Source of the DNA: an uncultured Oscillospiraceae bacterium
GTDB lineage: Bacteria; Bacillota; Clostridia; Oscillospirales; Oscillospiraceae
Direction of reading: 5' to 3'
Assembly: GCA_905233595.1 (NCBI GenBank)
Contig: CAJOFI010000102.1
Coordinates: 678 to 11,550 of the forward strand
DNA length: 10,873 nucleotides
Notes under the pieces: model-generated
Told to the model about the DNA's origin: nothing
The model's database searches: none
Seen by the model: the letters and a program-made list of their open reading frames with translations, nothing else
Part shown: in pieces, positions 1 through 7,144 of the stretch
How the letters are laid out: each line of letters begins with the position of its first letter
Position numbering within the stretch: the stretch's first letter is position 1
Made by a program: the position numbers and the translations under genes

Positions 1-650
1 CCGGCGTCTATAAATGGGTTGAGATGGAGGAAAAGGGCATCACCGCGAATCTGATCATCTTTGATAACGGCACCGGCGTCTTTGATATGCTCGGCGTCGT
101 GGAATCGGTCAAGTACGACGATACCACCATGCAGACCTCCGGTGAAGGCGCACTCCCGCAGAGCTACACCTACGCGGACGGTACGCTTACCTGGACCACT
201 GTGGGCAAAGAGGGAGAAGCGCCTTCGACCTTCGTCAAGCTGACGGCGGATGAGCGGGCGGCCTATGAAGCGCTCGGCGTCGGCACCGTGGTGGGAGCCG
301 GAGAAGAAGCGAATAAGGAGAATACTTCGCCCTGGCCCGATGATAACGGCGGCCTGGCCGGCGTCTACAAATGGGTCGAGATGGAGGAAAAGGGCATCAC
401 CGCGAATCTGATCATCTTCAGTGACGGCACCGGCGTCTTTGATATGCTCGGCGTCGTGGAATCCGTCAGGTACGACGATACGACCATGCAGACCTCCGGA
501 GAAGGCGCGCTTCCGCAGAGCTATACCTACGCGGACGGCACGCTTACCTGGGTCGCCAAAGACGAGAGCGGACAGGTATCGACTTTCGTCAAGCTGACGG
601 CGGAGGAACTGGCTGCGTACGAGGCAAGGGGCATCGGCAACGCGGAATGA
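1..650 (+). repeat. Direct in-frame duplication, 357-bp period
   Basis: The segment starting at 1 (CCGGCGTCTA) recurs at 358 with an offset of exactly 357 bp, that is 119 codons. Near-identity runs to about 550 and is looser near the 3' end. Most differences are single bases at third codon positions. The second copy is shorter because the gene stops at 650. This indicates a recent unit duplication or ongoing homogenisation. Confidence 0.9.
3..650 (+). CDS. Two-unit repeat protein of unknown function, 5' end outside the window
   Basis: The frame is open from the left edge and ends at TGA 648-650. An ATG lies at 24, but homology between the two internal units begins upstream of it (GVYKWVE precedes the Met), so the true start is off the window. 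The protein has two copies of a domain that starts GVYKWVEMEEKG, contains LIIF, DGTGVFDML and YADGTLTW, and ends near STFVKLTA. Over the first 64 residues the copies differ at only three positions. Between them is a Glu/Asn/Pro linker around TSPWPDDNG. The pattern (G-Y-K, a DGTG turn, then DGTLTW) resembles the small beta-sheet, lipocalin-like domains common in exported or lipid-anchored clostridial proteins, but this is a resemblance only. Any signal peptide or further units would lie upstream. The gene converges on the kinase gene, with a hairpin between them. Confidence 0.8.
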   Translation, partial: GVYKWVEMEEKGITANLIIFDNGTGVFDMLGVVESVKYDDTTMQTSGEGALPQSYTYADGTLTWTTVGKEGEAPSTFVKLTADERAAYEALGVGTVVGAGEEANKENTSPWPDDNGGLAGVYKWVEMEEKGITANLIIFSDGTGVFDMLGVVESVRYDDTTMQTSGEGALPQSYTYADGTLTWVAKDESGQVSTFVKLTAEELAAYEARGIGNAE

Positions 651-707
651 TAGCCGCGATAACCGTACACACCCCACAGGTTGATCGCTTCAGCGCCCCC
701 GGATGAT

Positions 708-749
708 GATACCCCCGGCACGATCAGGAGATGATCTGCCGGGGGTATC
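708..749. terminator. Strong hairpin between converging genes, likely bidirectional terminator
   Basis: GATACCCCCGGCA (708-720) pairs perfectly with TGCCGGGGGTATC (737-749). The inner arms GATCA and TGATC extend the stem past a single bulged C, leaving a loop of about five bases (GGAGA). It lies 57 bp after the rightward gene and immediately abuts the stop codon of the leftward kinase gene (750-752). The T tract is short on both sides (TATCTT on the plus strand), so it is not a textbook intrinsic terminator, but stem strength and position support a shared terminator or 3'-end stabilising hairpin. Confidence 0.75.
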
Positions 750-2066
750 TTAATCAGACTCTGCGGCTCTGTCCGGGATCGTCAGCGTTACCACGGTCCC
801 GCCGCCGTCATTGGGCGCGATCACCATCGTGCCGCCACACATGCTCTCCAGCCTTTGCCGGATGTTTTTCAGCGTGACGTGCCCCTCGCCGCTGTCGGCG
901 CTTTCAAACCCGCGGCCGTTGTCCGCGACGACGATCTCGGCGCCGGCATCCGTGTGCCGGGTCCGGACGGAGATGTGAAGCGGACCGGCATAGGGATCCA
1001 TGCCGTGCTTGACGGCGTTTTCCACGATGGGCTGCAGCGTCAGCGGCGGCAGGCGGAAGCGGATAAACGGCGTATCGTAGTCCACGACAAGCTGCTCCTC
1101 ATACTGCGCCTGCTCCACGGCCAGGTAGGCGCGCGTGTGCTCCAGCTCCGAAGTGAAGGGGATGGCGCGGCCGCTGGCAATAGCGTTGAAATTCTTGCGC
1201 AGGTAGTCGGTGAAATCCAGCGTGACCTGCCGCGCCCGTTGCGGGTTCTGATTACAAAGGCTGTAGATGCTCATCAGGGTGTTATAGATGAAGTGCGGCC
1301 GCATTTGCAGCACCATGACGCTGGCGCGCTGATTGGCGATCTCCAGCTGCTGATTGGCGATCTCCAGCTGTTGCGCGGCGATCTCCCGCTGGCGGCGAAG
1401 ATCTCGATCGATCTGATCGGACAGGACGAGGCCGTACATGGACAGGGCGGCGAGAATATAGCTGATGTCGAGGATCGGGAAAACGTCGACGAACATCTGC
1501 GCAAGCAGCGCGGCCGTCATCGGCAGTATGGCAACGAGGAAGCTGAGAAAGACGACAGGGGAGAGCCGCGCCCTGCGCCGTATCACGCCCGCGAGCGTGA
1601 GCAGCTGGATTGCGACAAGCGGCAGCGGCAGAAGCGGATACAGAGGCCCGCGCTGATACAGGCTGACCGACGTGATATAAGTAAAGCTGCCGATGAATGG
1701 GGAAAAAACAAGCAGGACAACATAGATCGCCCACAGGACAAGAACGGCGCGAAGAAGCCTGCTTGCGCGGATGCTTTCTCCGCAGCAGTGCAACAGATAA
1801 ACCACCAGCATGAGCAGCGGCAGCGAGAGGATCAGACATTCCAGGATCAGCAGGAAATACGCGGCCGCGCTCGGGGCGGAAAAATACGACAGCATCATTT
1901 CGGCGGGGACGGAAAGGCAGCAAAGCAGAAACGCGATAAAATAGTCCAGAAAGAATCGCTTGCTCCAACGGTCGCTCATGGGCATGACGGCGGCGAACCA
2001 CAGCCCCATCAGGCTCAACACCAGCGCCGAGCTGATGACGGAGAAGTAGAAGATATCACTGTTCAC
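750..2066 (-). CDS. Membrane sensor histidine kinase, LytS/His_kinase (PF06580-type) family
   Basis: This is a 438-residue sensor kinase. About six hydrophobic segments fill residues 5-215 and form the membrane sensor. A coiled-coil linker follows (about 217-250) with the heptad EIANQQL repeated. The phospho-acceptor motif QMRPHFIYNTL places the conserved His at 258, as in LytS/YpdA/BtsS-type kinases. The ATPase part has the N box LQPIVENAVKHG (Asn350), the G1 box VADNGRGF (Asp382) and a final glycine-rich GGGT segment. The frame could start at TTG 2087, but I chose GTG 2066 because AGGGGG at 2076-2081 sits nine bases before it and nothing suitable precedes the TTG. The gene is 13 bp downstream of the response regulator gene, so the two are co-transcribed and presumably partners. 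The sensor segment has no recognisable ligand domain, so the stimulus is unknown. Confidence 0.93.
   Translation of the reverse strand: MNSDIFYFSVISSALVLSLMGLWFAAVMPMSDRWSKRFFLDYFIAFLLCCLSVPAEMMLSYFSAPSAAAYFLLILECLILSLPLLMLVVYLLHCCGESIRASRLLRAVLVLWAIYVVLLVFSPFIGSFTYITSVSLYQRGPLYPLLPLPLVAIQLLTLAGVIRRRARLSPVVFLSFLVAILPMTAALLAQMFVDVFPILDISYILAALSMYGLVLSDQIDRDLRRQREIAAQQLEIANQQLEIANQRASVMVLQMRPHFIYNTLMSIYSLCNQNPQRARQVTLDFTDYLRKNFNAIASGRAIPFTSELEHTRAYLAVEQAQYEEQLVVDYDTPFIRFRLPPLTLQPIVENAVKHGMDPYAGPLHISVRTRHTDAGAEIVVADNGRGFESADSGEGHVTLKNIRQRLESMCGGTMVIAPNDGGGTVVTLTIPDRAAESD
1331..1393 (-). repeat. 21-bp tandem repeat encoding the kinase coiled-coil heptads
   Basis: There are three consecutive 21-bp units: 1331-1351, 1352-1372 and a degenerate 1373-1393. 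The first two differ only at the last two bases. They encode the EIANQQL heptads in the linker between the membrane part and the phospho-acceptor His. The near-identity at DNA level suggests recent expansion by slippage, which would lengthen the signalling helix by whole heptads without breaking its register. Confidence 0.85.
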
Positions 2067-2075
2067 TTGTCCGAG

Positions 2076-2081
2076 CCCCCT
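2076..2081 (-). promoter_or_regulatory. Ribosome binding site that fixes the kinase start
   Basis: AGGGGG on the minus strand, nine bases before GTG 2066-2064. It overlaps the TAG stop of the response regulator gene (2080-2082), consistent with translational coupling of the two genes. Confidence 0.6.
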
Positions 2082-2661
2082 ACACAATCGGATAGCGCAG
2101 CTTTTTCAGCTGCTGCTTTACACTCTCCGGCGTCAGCGGTTTGACCAGAAAGCCGCAGGCGCCGGTGCTCCATGCGTCAAGAGCATAGTCGGGATAAGAG
2201 GTTAGATACACCACATTGGTGCGCGAATTGATCTCCAGCAGCGTGCGGCAGAGGTCAAGCCCGCTGGCGGTTCCCAGCTCAATATCCAGGATCGCCAGCG
2301 TGACACGGTACGATCTGGCGAATTCGATCGCCTCCGGGGGCGAGACGAAGCCCGTGACCGCGACGTCTGGCAGGACCTCCTCCAATACGGCGAGACCGTC
2401 GGTGAGGATGGGCCTGCTGTCGTCCACCAGAATGACGTTTGGGGCCTCGCTGCTCTCGGCCGCGGCGGAGAGCAGCGTGTCGGAGTCCACGCCCAGGGCT
2501 CTTGCGAGGAAGAGGATCATCGCGGCGTCCGGCATGCGGCTGCCGTTTTCCCAACGGACTACGGTGGAGCGATTGACAAACAGCTGCTTTGCGAGCTGCG
2601 TTTGGGAAAGCCCGCTTTGCTCTCTCAGATTCCGCAGGGTTTCCGAAAATGTGATATTCAC
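2080..2661 (-). CDS. Response regulator with N-terminal Cro/CI (XRE) HTH and C-terminal receiver
   Basis: This 193-residue regulator has an XRE-type helix-turn-helix at about residues 7-63 (LREQSGLSQTQLAKQL, then VNRSTVVRWENGSRMP, typical of this fold). A receiver domain follows at 75-190 with acidic pocket Asp80-Asp81, phospho-acceptor Asp126 in AILDIEL, Thr154 in YLTS and Lys174 in VKP. All key receiver residues are present, so it should be phosphorylated by the kinase encoded just downstream. The DNA-binding domain lies before the receiver, the reverse of most response regulators, and there is no LytTR or AraC output, although LytS-type kinases often pair with those. The frame is open to 2748. 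I chose GTG 2661 because GGGGGGAA (2668-2675) precedes it and because the extra 29 residues look non-conserved. Divergence from the gene at 2851 suggests it controls that cluster and perhaps itself. Confidence 0.92.
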   Translation of the reverse strand: MNITFSETLRNLREQSGLSQTQLAKQLFVNRSTVVRWENGSRMPDAAMILFLARALGVDSDTLLSAAAESSEAPNVILVDDSRPILTDGLAVLEEVLPDVAVTGFVSPPEAIEFARSYRVTLAILDIELGTASGLDLCRTLLEINSRTNVVYLTSYPDYALDAWSTGACGFLVKPLTPESVKQQLKKLRYPIV

Positions 2662-2667
2662 GAAAAG

Positions 2668-2675
2668 TTCCCCCC
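2668..2675 (-). promoter_or_regulatory. Ribosome binding site supporting GTG start of the regulator
   Basis: GGGGGGAA on the minus strand, six bases before GTG 2661-2659. It is a G-rich, imperfect Shine-Dalgarno sequence, which suggests moderate translation compared with the AGGAGG sites of the rightward genes. Confidence 0.45.
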
Positions 2676-2691
2676 ATTTCAGACTATACTT

Positions 2692-2720
2692 ATGATAATT
2701 CGACACGGAGAAAAAAGCAA
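2692..2720 (-). promoter_or_regulatory. Candidate promoter for the regulator-kinase operon
   Basis: On the minus strand TTGCTT (2720-2715) and TATCAT (2697-2692) are separated by exactly 17 bases. The -10 element matches TATAAT at five of six positions and the -35 at three of six. Transcription would begin about 24 bases before GTG 2661. The local AT-richness of this stretch, in otherwise GC-rich DNA, supports a promoter, but the match is only moderate. Confidence 0.4.
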
Positions 2721-2726
2721 TATTTT

Positions 2727-2751
2727 GGGGTGTGACAATCTGGAACACCCC
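2727..2751. promoter_or_regulatory. Inverted repeat GGGGTGT-N11-ACACCCC, candidate operator or attenuator
   Basis: A perfect seven-base inverted repeat: GGGGTGT at 2727-2733 and ACACCCC at 2745-2751, with an 11-base spacer. The arm centres are 18 bp apart, a spacing that could suit a dimeric HTH protein. On the plus strand it is followed by CTTGTTTTT, so as RNA it could also act as a small intrinsic terminator or leader hairpin. It lies midway between the divergent regulator operon and the rightward cluster. The choice between operator and attenuator cannot be made from sequence alone. Confidence 0.45.
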
Positions 2752-2780
2752 CTTGTTTTTCCTTCGGCCGATGGCTTAAA

Positions 2781-2793
2781 CTGTTAATAACAG
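2781..2793. promoter_or_regulatory. Short palindrome CTGTT-AAT-AACAG in the divergent region
   Basis: Five-base arms flank an AAT centre, 58 bp before the rightward start codon. It sits where the -10 region of a rightward promoter could be (TTGTTT at 2753-2758, then TAAACT at 2777-2782 after 18 bases, both poor matches). It could be a binding site for the HTH-receiver protein, but short AT-rich palindromes also occur by chance. Confidence 0.3.
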
Positions 2794-2850
2794 CATGGGG
2801 GCTCGCAGACTATATGTCTCGGCACTGCATATCAAAAGGAGGATACGGCC

Positions 2851-3954
2851 ATGTCGAAGGAAGTTGAATATATGACCCCGAAGAAGGAAGCGGACGCGAA
2901 GAAGCTGAAGAACGCGATCGATGGTTATAAGTTTGGCAACATCAGCGACAGCCTTGAGACGATCGGCATCATACTGGACAAGGACGGCACGACGCCGAAG
3001 AGTGCCGACGCGCCGCGCATCTTTGCGTTGAAGGACGGCAAGGCGGTCACGCTGGAGGAGGGGAACATGAAGATTGGCTCCCCGGCGTTCATCGAAGCGT
3101 TGCTCAAGGGGGAGATATTCGCCTATCCCTCCGGCGAGAAGCGGCCCGTTCAGGCGCAGGGAAGATTGAGTGGCGCGACCTTCAGCCTCGATTTCAGCGC
3201 ACCGCTGGAGATCGGCAAGATACAGAACCTGGACTTCATGCCCCCGGCGGAGCCGGCGCTCGTGCCGGCGCCGAAGTGGTACCACAAGCTGTTCAACTTC
3301 ATCCCCTCCAACCAGAGAAAGATCGACGATTACAACCGCGCGGTAAAGGCACACAGGAAATGGGAGAAGGAGATGGAGACGTTCGCGAAGGACGTCGAGC
3401 AAAAGGCGAAAAACCTGCCGGAGCAGTACAAGGCCGCCCAGGCCATCGACGAGCGGTTCGGCGCGCTGCGCGACGAGAAGTCCATGGCGGCGGACCGGGA
3501 GATGAGCGAAACCATCGACCGCGCGTATTGGAAGAAACAGGCAGACATCAAGCAAGAAGAACTCCAAAAGGCGGAGTACGGGATCGAGATCATGACGAAC
3601 GTGTACGGCAGCCGCCCGCAGCTCCGCGAGGACTGGGTGAAGCGCGGCAAGGGCGGCGAGTACGAGAACAACGGACTGTATACCGAAGAGAGCTTCCGTA
3701 TGCTGACGTCGGCGACGATCGACCCCGCCAAGGTGGAGATCGGCGGCAAGGCGCTGACCGATCGGGAGTTCGCGACGCTCGCGATGTTCGGCGCCGTGGA
3801 CGCGGACATCGGCGTCGCGGCGCAGAAGGCGGCGGTGGGGGACCCGTCGGGTGCGATCGAGTTCTTCAAGCAGGCGGGCTATAACGAGAAGCAGGCGAAG
3901 CGGATCATCGCCGCGGAAGTGCCTTGCTTACGCGATGAACGGCGGGCGCGCTAA
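2851..3954 (+). CDS. Paralog 1, N-terminal part; frame-broken gene of unknown function
   Basis: I do not recognise this family. ATG 2851 is preceded by AGGAGG (2837-2842) with eight bases between. The product aligns with the intact neighbour at 5003 from its N-terminus to KQAGYNEKQAKRIIAAE (about 3918). After that this frame gives 11 unrelated residues and stops at 3954, while the homology resumes in another frame. No signal peptide or membrane segment is visible. The protein is charged and mostly helical, with a proline-rich hinge before the PKWYHKLFNFIPSN motif (Trp at residue 143) and a coiled-coil-like stretch after it. It is the first gene of the rightward cluster, divergent from the two-component operon. 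As it stands the product is a C-terminally truncated version of the family protein, so it is either a pseudogene, a functional fragment, or a sequence or assembly error. Confidence 0.8.
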   Translation: MSKEVEYMTPKKEADAKKLKNAIDGYKFGNISDSLETIGIILDKDGTTPKSADAPRIFALKDGKAVTLEEGNMKIGSPAFIEALLKGEIFAYPSGEKRPVQAQGRLSGATFSLDFSAPLEIGKIQNLDFMPPAEPALVPAPKWYHKLFNFIPSNQRKIDDYNRAVKAHRKWEKEMETFAKDVEQKAKNLPEQYKAAQAIDERFGALRDEKSMAADREMSETIDRAYWKKQADIKQEELQKAEYGIEIMTNVYGSRPQLREDWVKRGKGGEYENNGLYTEESFRMLTSATIDPAKVEIGGKALTDREFATLAMFGAVDADIGVAAQKAAVGDPSGAIEFFKQAGYNEKQAKRIIAAEVPCLRDERRAR

Positions 3955-4981
3955 GGCGGCGAAGGCGCTCAAGGCGTACCAAAAGGGCGACAAGGGACCG
4001 CTGGCGGAGATCATGGGCCTCGCGGTGAAGACCGCGGGCTCTCAGGCGGGCATCACCGGCGACGAAGGCGTCCACCCCATGGGGAAGCTGGCGGGCGAAA
4101 TGCTCTCCCTGATGGAGCGCGACCCGGAGCTCAAGGCGATGGCAAAGGCGTCCTTCGAGCGGGAGGAGAAGGAGTTCTGCGCGGGCACGCCCTTCCAGCC
4201 GAGAAGCTTTGACGAAATGACGGAGAATATCCAAAAGATGCAAAAATTCTCCGAGGTGCGGGAAAAGGAAATGAAGGCGCTCGCCGGTCTTGCCCGGGCG
4301 CGCGCGGAGGGGAAAGAGCTGACCGCCGGGGAGAAGAAGGGCTATCTCCGCGACATTCTGACCGCGAGGCTGGCGGAGGGGATGCGCCAAAGCCAGCTGA
4401 AGGCGATCAAGAAGGTGAAGACCTTGAAAGAAAAAGAAAGAGAAGAGAGGGAAGCGGAGCGGGACCCCGCGAAGGCAGAAGCACTGAAGAGAGAGGCGGA
4501 CCCGAAGGTGGGAACCATGGATTATCAGAAACTCAATGCGTACTGCGATCAGCTGGGCGAAAAGCTCGACGAGATCAACAACCTGGCGGTTTCGACGGGC
4601 GGCGGCAGCTCCCTGCCCAGCTCCGCGCCGCTCCTGCTCTCGACGGGCATGGAGTGCCGCGTGGTAAAAAAGCCCGCCATTCTGGATACGGTCGCGGACC
4701 CGAAAAAGCTCGCGGAGATCACGCGGACGGCGGATCAGATCATCGAGATGGATCGGCTGGGTGACAAGTCCATGGATTATTTGGTGGAGAACGTGATGAG
4801 CGCAAAGTCGGACACCCCGTACAACATGTCCAAGGTCATGGAGGCGGCGGTCAAGGCGCAGGGGATCGACAAAAAGCTCGCGCAGGAGAAGAACAAGAGC
4901 GTGGAGCTGAACACCCCGCAGAAGAATAAGCAGTTGGGCGACAAGCAGCCGCAGCCGCAGGCCGCGGTGCCGACGGTTTGA
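3935..4981 (+). CDS. Paralog 1, C-terminal part after the frame break
   Basis: This frame continues the family alignment from about 3917 (AYAMNGGRAKAAKALKAY matches GAVNEGRALAAEALKAY of the third copy) to TGA 4979-4981. The first ATG after the break is 3935, and no good ribosome binding site precedes it, so independent translation is doubtful. Compared with both other copies, about 50 bases around the break are missing, including the segment with VDML. It contains GEMLSLMERDPELKAMAKASF, a Lys/Glu-rich helical stretch (KTLKEKEREEREAERDP), the GGSSLPSSAP block, VKKPAILDTV, and a C-terminus rich in Gln, Pro and Ala (QPQPQAAVPTV). The next paralog starts 21 bp downstream. The function is unknown. 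Confidence 0.75.
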   Translation: MNGGRAKAAKALKAYQKGDKGPLAEIMGLAVKTAGSQAGITGDEGVHPMGKLAGEMLSLMERDPELKAMAKASFEREEKEFCAGTPFQPRSFDEMTENIQKMQKFSEVREKEMKALAGLARARAEGKELTAGEKKGYLRDILTARLAEGMRQSQLKAIKKVKTLKEKEREEREAERDPAKAEALKREADPKVGTMDYQKLNAYCDQLGEKLDEINNLAVSTGGGSSLPSSAPLLLSTGMECRVVKKPAILDTVADPKKLAEITRTADQIIEMDRLGDKSMDYLVENVMSAKSDTPYNMSKVMEAAVKAQGIDKKLAQEKNKSVELNTPQKNKQLGDKQPQPQAAVPTV

Positions 4982-5002
4982 GGAGAAAAGGAGGACGCAG
5001 TT

Positions 5003-7069
5003 ATGGCAAGGTATAGGACCGTACAGGAAGTGACGAAGGAGACCATGCAGCTCGCGCAGGAAATCTATGCGCGCAAAAGGATGGCGGCGCCCCTTGAAAA
5101 AATCGGCATCCTGCTGGGCGAGGACGGGAAAGTTCCAATGAGCGGCGACGTGCCGCGCGTCTTTGCGATGAAGGACGGCAAGGCTGTCACGCTGGAGGAG
5201 GGCGGCATGAAGATCGACTCTCCCGCGTTCATCGAGGCGCTGATGAAAGGGCAGATCTTCGCCTACCCCAACGGGGGGACGGCGCCCGTGCAGCTGAGGG
5301 CGAGTGCGAAACAGGATAAGGATATGCCTGAGCCGGAGTTCAGAGTGCAGATTACCGATCCGCTGAGCGCCCCGGACCCCCGGGACAACCTGCGCCCGGA
5401 GCCGGCGGCGAAGCCGGCGCCCAAGTGGTACCACAGGGTGTTCAGCTTTATCCCCTCCAACCGCCGCCGCATCGACGAATACACGCAGTATCGGGAGGAT
5501 CACGCGGCGTGGGAGCAGGAGAAGCAGCAGGCGCAGGAGGAGTACGAGGCGAGCGCCAACAAGGACGAGATCGACGTCATCAGCGCGGCGGCGGAGAAGT
5601 TCGGCGCCAAGCGCGACGAGAAGTCCCTCGAGGCGGACAAGGTGATGCAGGAGCAGGTCGACCGGAACGCCATCGACCGCCAGGCGGATCAGATGGAGAG
5701 TAGGGAAATCGACGCCGTGGAAAGCGGCATCGAGGTGATGGTCAACATCTACAGCACCCACCCGGAGGCAAAAACGGAGTGGCTGAAGAAATTTCCCACG
5801 GACAACAGCGGTTATTACATGAAGGAGGACTTTGACAAGCTGAAGACGCTGAATTTCAACCCGGAAAGGGTGCAGATCGGCGACAAGGCTCTGACCGAGC
5901 GGGAGTTCGCGACGATCGCGATGTTTGCCGCCACCAGCGAGGAGATCAGTCTTGAGCAGCAGAAGGTGGCGGTAAACGACCCGGCGCCCTCTATCGACAC
6001 CCTTCAGAAGGCGGGCTATACGGAGGCGCAGGCGAGGCGCCTTGCCGCCGACGCGAACAACACCAACATCACCGTGGATATGCTGCGCAGGGACAGGCGC
6101 CTGTATAAGACCATCGACCCCGCGGCGAACGCCGGCCGCGACCTGGCGATGAAGGCGCTCGCGGTATATCCCGCCAGAAAGGAAGCGCTGGCGGAGATCC
6201 TCGGCCGCGCGGTGGTGCATGCCGGTGTGTATGCGGGCCCCACCAGGGACACGGGCGCGCTCGCCGCGGTAAAGCTCGCCGGCGAGATGCTCGACCTGAT
6301 GGAGCGCGACCCGGAGCTCAAGGAGATGGCAAAGAAGTCCTTTGACCGGCGGGAGCAGGAATACTGCGCGGACTCGCGCATCCCGAGAAAGAAGTTCGAC
6401 GATCTGGCGGGCGACATCCGGAAGAGGATGAAATTTGAGGAGGTGCGGCAGAAGGGCGTCGAGGGCCGCGTGAAGCTTCTCCGCGCGCGCGCGCAGGGGA
6501 GAGAGCTGACCCCCGAGCAGAAAAAGGGCTGTGTCCGCGACATTCTGGCGGCGAACCTGACGGAGGCGCTGCGGCTGAACCAGGTGGGGAAGTCCGAAAG
6601 CGAACCGGCGAGCGCGGAGGGGCAGCCCTTCAACGCGAACTCGATGATGAATGAATATTTAAGGCTCATGAAGTTCGAAGCGGGAGGCGGCGGCCTCGGG
6701 GCGACGGCGGGCGGCAGCACGATGGCGAGCAGCGCGTCGGCCTTCCTCACATCGGCGCTCCAGCAGCGCGTGGTCAAGACGCCGAACGTCCTGACCACGG
6801 TGACGAAGCCGGCGGAGATGGAGAAGATGATGAAGACGGTGGATAAGATTATCGAGGCGGATCACCTGGCCGACAGGTCCGTCGACGATCTGGTCAAAAC
6901 GGTGGCGAACCCCGAGAACGCCGCGTATGAGAATGACAAGATGATGGACAAGGCGGTCAAGGCGGAGAAGGGCGCGATCGAGGCGCAGAAGCAGACGAAT
7001 ACGCCGGCAAGAGACCTCCAGACCGAAAAGAAGGTCGAGGCGCCTCAGGCCGCGGCGCCCCAGCTCTAA
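5003..7069 (+). CDS. Paralog 2, intact 688-residue protein of unknown function
   Basis: This is the only uninterrupted copy and the reference for the family. ATG 5003 follows AAGGAGG (4988-4994) by eight bases, and the stop is TAA 7067-7069. Visible layout: N-terminal block, residues 1-97, with VPRVFAMKDGKAVTLEEG and SPAFIEALMKGQIFAYPNG; a proline-rich hinge (about 108-140); PKWYHRVFSFIPSNRRRIDEY with Trp142; a Gln/Glu/Ala-rich probable coiled coil (170-200); FGAKRDEKSLEADKVM; a long helical core with EREFATIAMF, TVDMLRRD (about 360) and EMLDLMERDPELKEMAKKSF (about 430); a Gly/Ser/Thr linker GGGLGATAGGSTMASS (about 560-578); VVKTPNVLTTV; and an Ala/Gln/Pro C-terminus. There is no signal peptide, membrane segment or known catalytic motif. 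A scaffold or structural protein is possible, as is export by a route without a cleaved signal; neither is shown by the sequence. Confidence 0.88.
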   Translation: MARYRTVQEVTKETMQLAQEIYARKRMAAPLEKIGILLGEDGKVPMSGDVPRVFAMKDGKAVTLEEGGMKIDSPAFIEALMKGQIFAYPNGGTAPVQLRASAKQDKDMPEPEFRVQITDPLSAPDPRDNLRPEPAAKPAPKWYHRVFSFIPSNRRRIDEYTQYREDHAAWEQEKQQAQEEYEASANKDEIDVISAAAEKFGAKRDEKSLEADKVMQEQVDRNAIDRQADQMESREIDAVESGIEVMVNIYSTHPEAKTEWLKKFPTDNSGYYMKEDFDKLKTLNFNPERVQIGDKALTEREFATIAMFAATSEEISLEQQKVAVNDPAPSIDTLQKAGYTEAQARRLAADANNTNITVDMLRRDRRLYKTIDPAANAGRDLAMKALAVYPARKEALAEILGRAVVHAGVYAGPTRDTGALAAVKLAGEMLDLMERDPELKEMAKKSFDRREQEYCADSRIPRKKFDDLAGDIRKRMKFEEVRQKGVEGRVKLLRARAQGRELTPEQKKGCVRDILAANLTEALRLNQVGKSESEPASAEGQPFNANSMMNEYLRLMKFEAGGGGLGATAGGSTMASSASAFLTSALQQRVVKTPNVLTTVTKPAEMEKMMKTVDKIIEADHLADRSVDDLVKTVANPENAAYENDKMMDKAVKAEKGAIEAQKQTNTPARDLQTEKKVEAPQAAAPQL

Positions 7070-7144
7070 GCCGCGCCGTTGGGCGTCTGAGCGGCACCCG
7101 CGCCGAAGGCGGCGGATTGATAGGATGAAAGGGAGGAACCGAGC

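Noticed and set aside
1331..1393. Direct repeats considered as CRISPR-like or transposon-related
   Set aside because: They are in-frame heptad codons inside a kinase gene with no spacers between units.
855..2144. Long plus-strand frame (429 codons) antisense to the kinase
   Set aside because: The minus-strand frame encodes an unmistakable histidine kinase with His258, N box and G box. The plus frame is low-complexity in Arg, Gln and Asp with no recognisable domain.
3900..3940. Programmed frameshifting or ribosome bypassing at the break in paralog 1
   Set aside because: Homologous codons are absent from the DNA rather than interrupted by extra bases, and no slippery heptamer or shift-stimulating signal was seen. 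A deletion or assembly error fits better.
3905..6220. Long open minus-strand frame (771 codons) antisense to paralogs 1 and 2
   Set aside because: It is rich in Arg, Leu and His with no domain pattern, as expected opposite GC-rich, Glu/Lys/Ala-rich genes. It crosses the boundary between two well-supported plus-strand genes and lacks a good ribosome binding site.
7070..7144. GC-rich spacer between paralogs 2 and 3 examined for a terminator or promoter
   Set aside because: Only very short self-complementary pieces around GCCG/CGGC, no T tract and no convincing -35/-10 pair.
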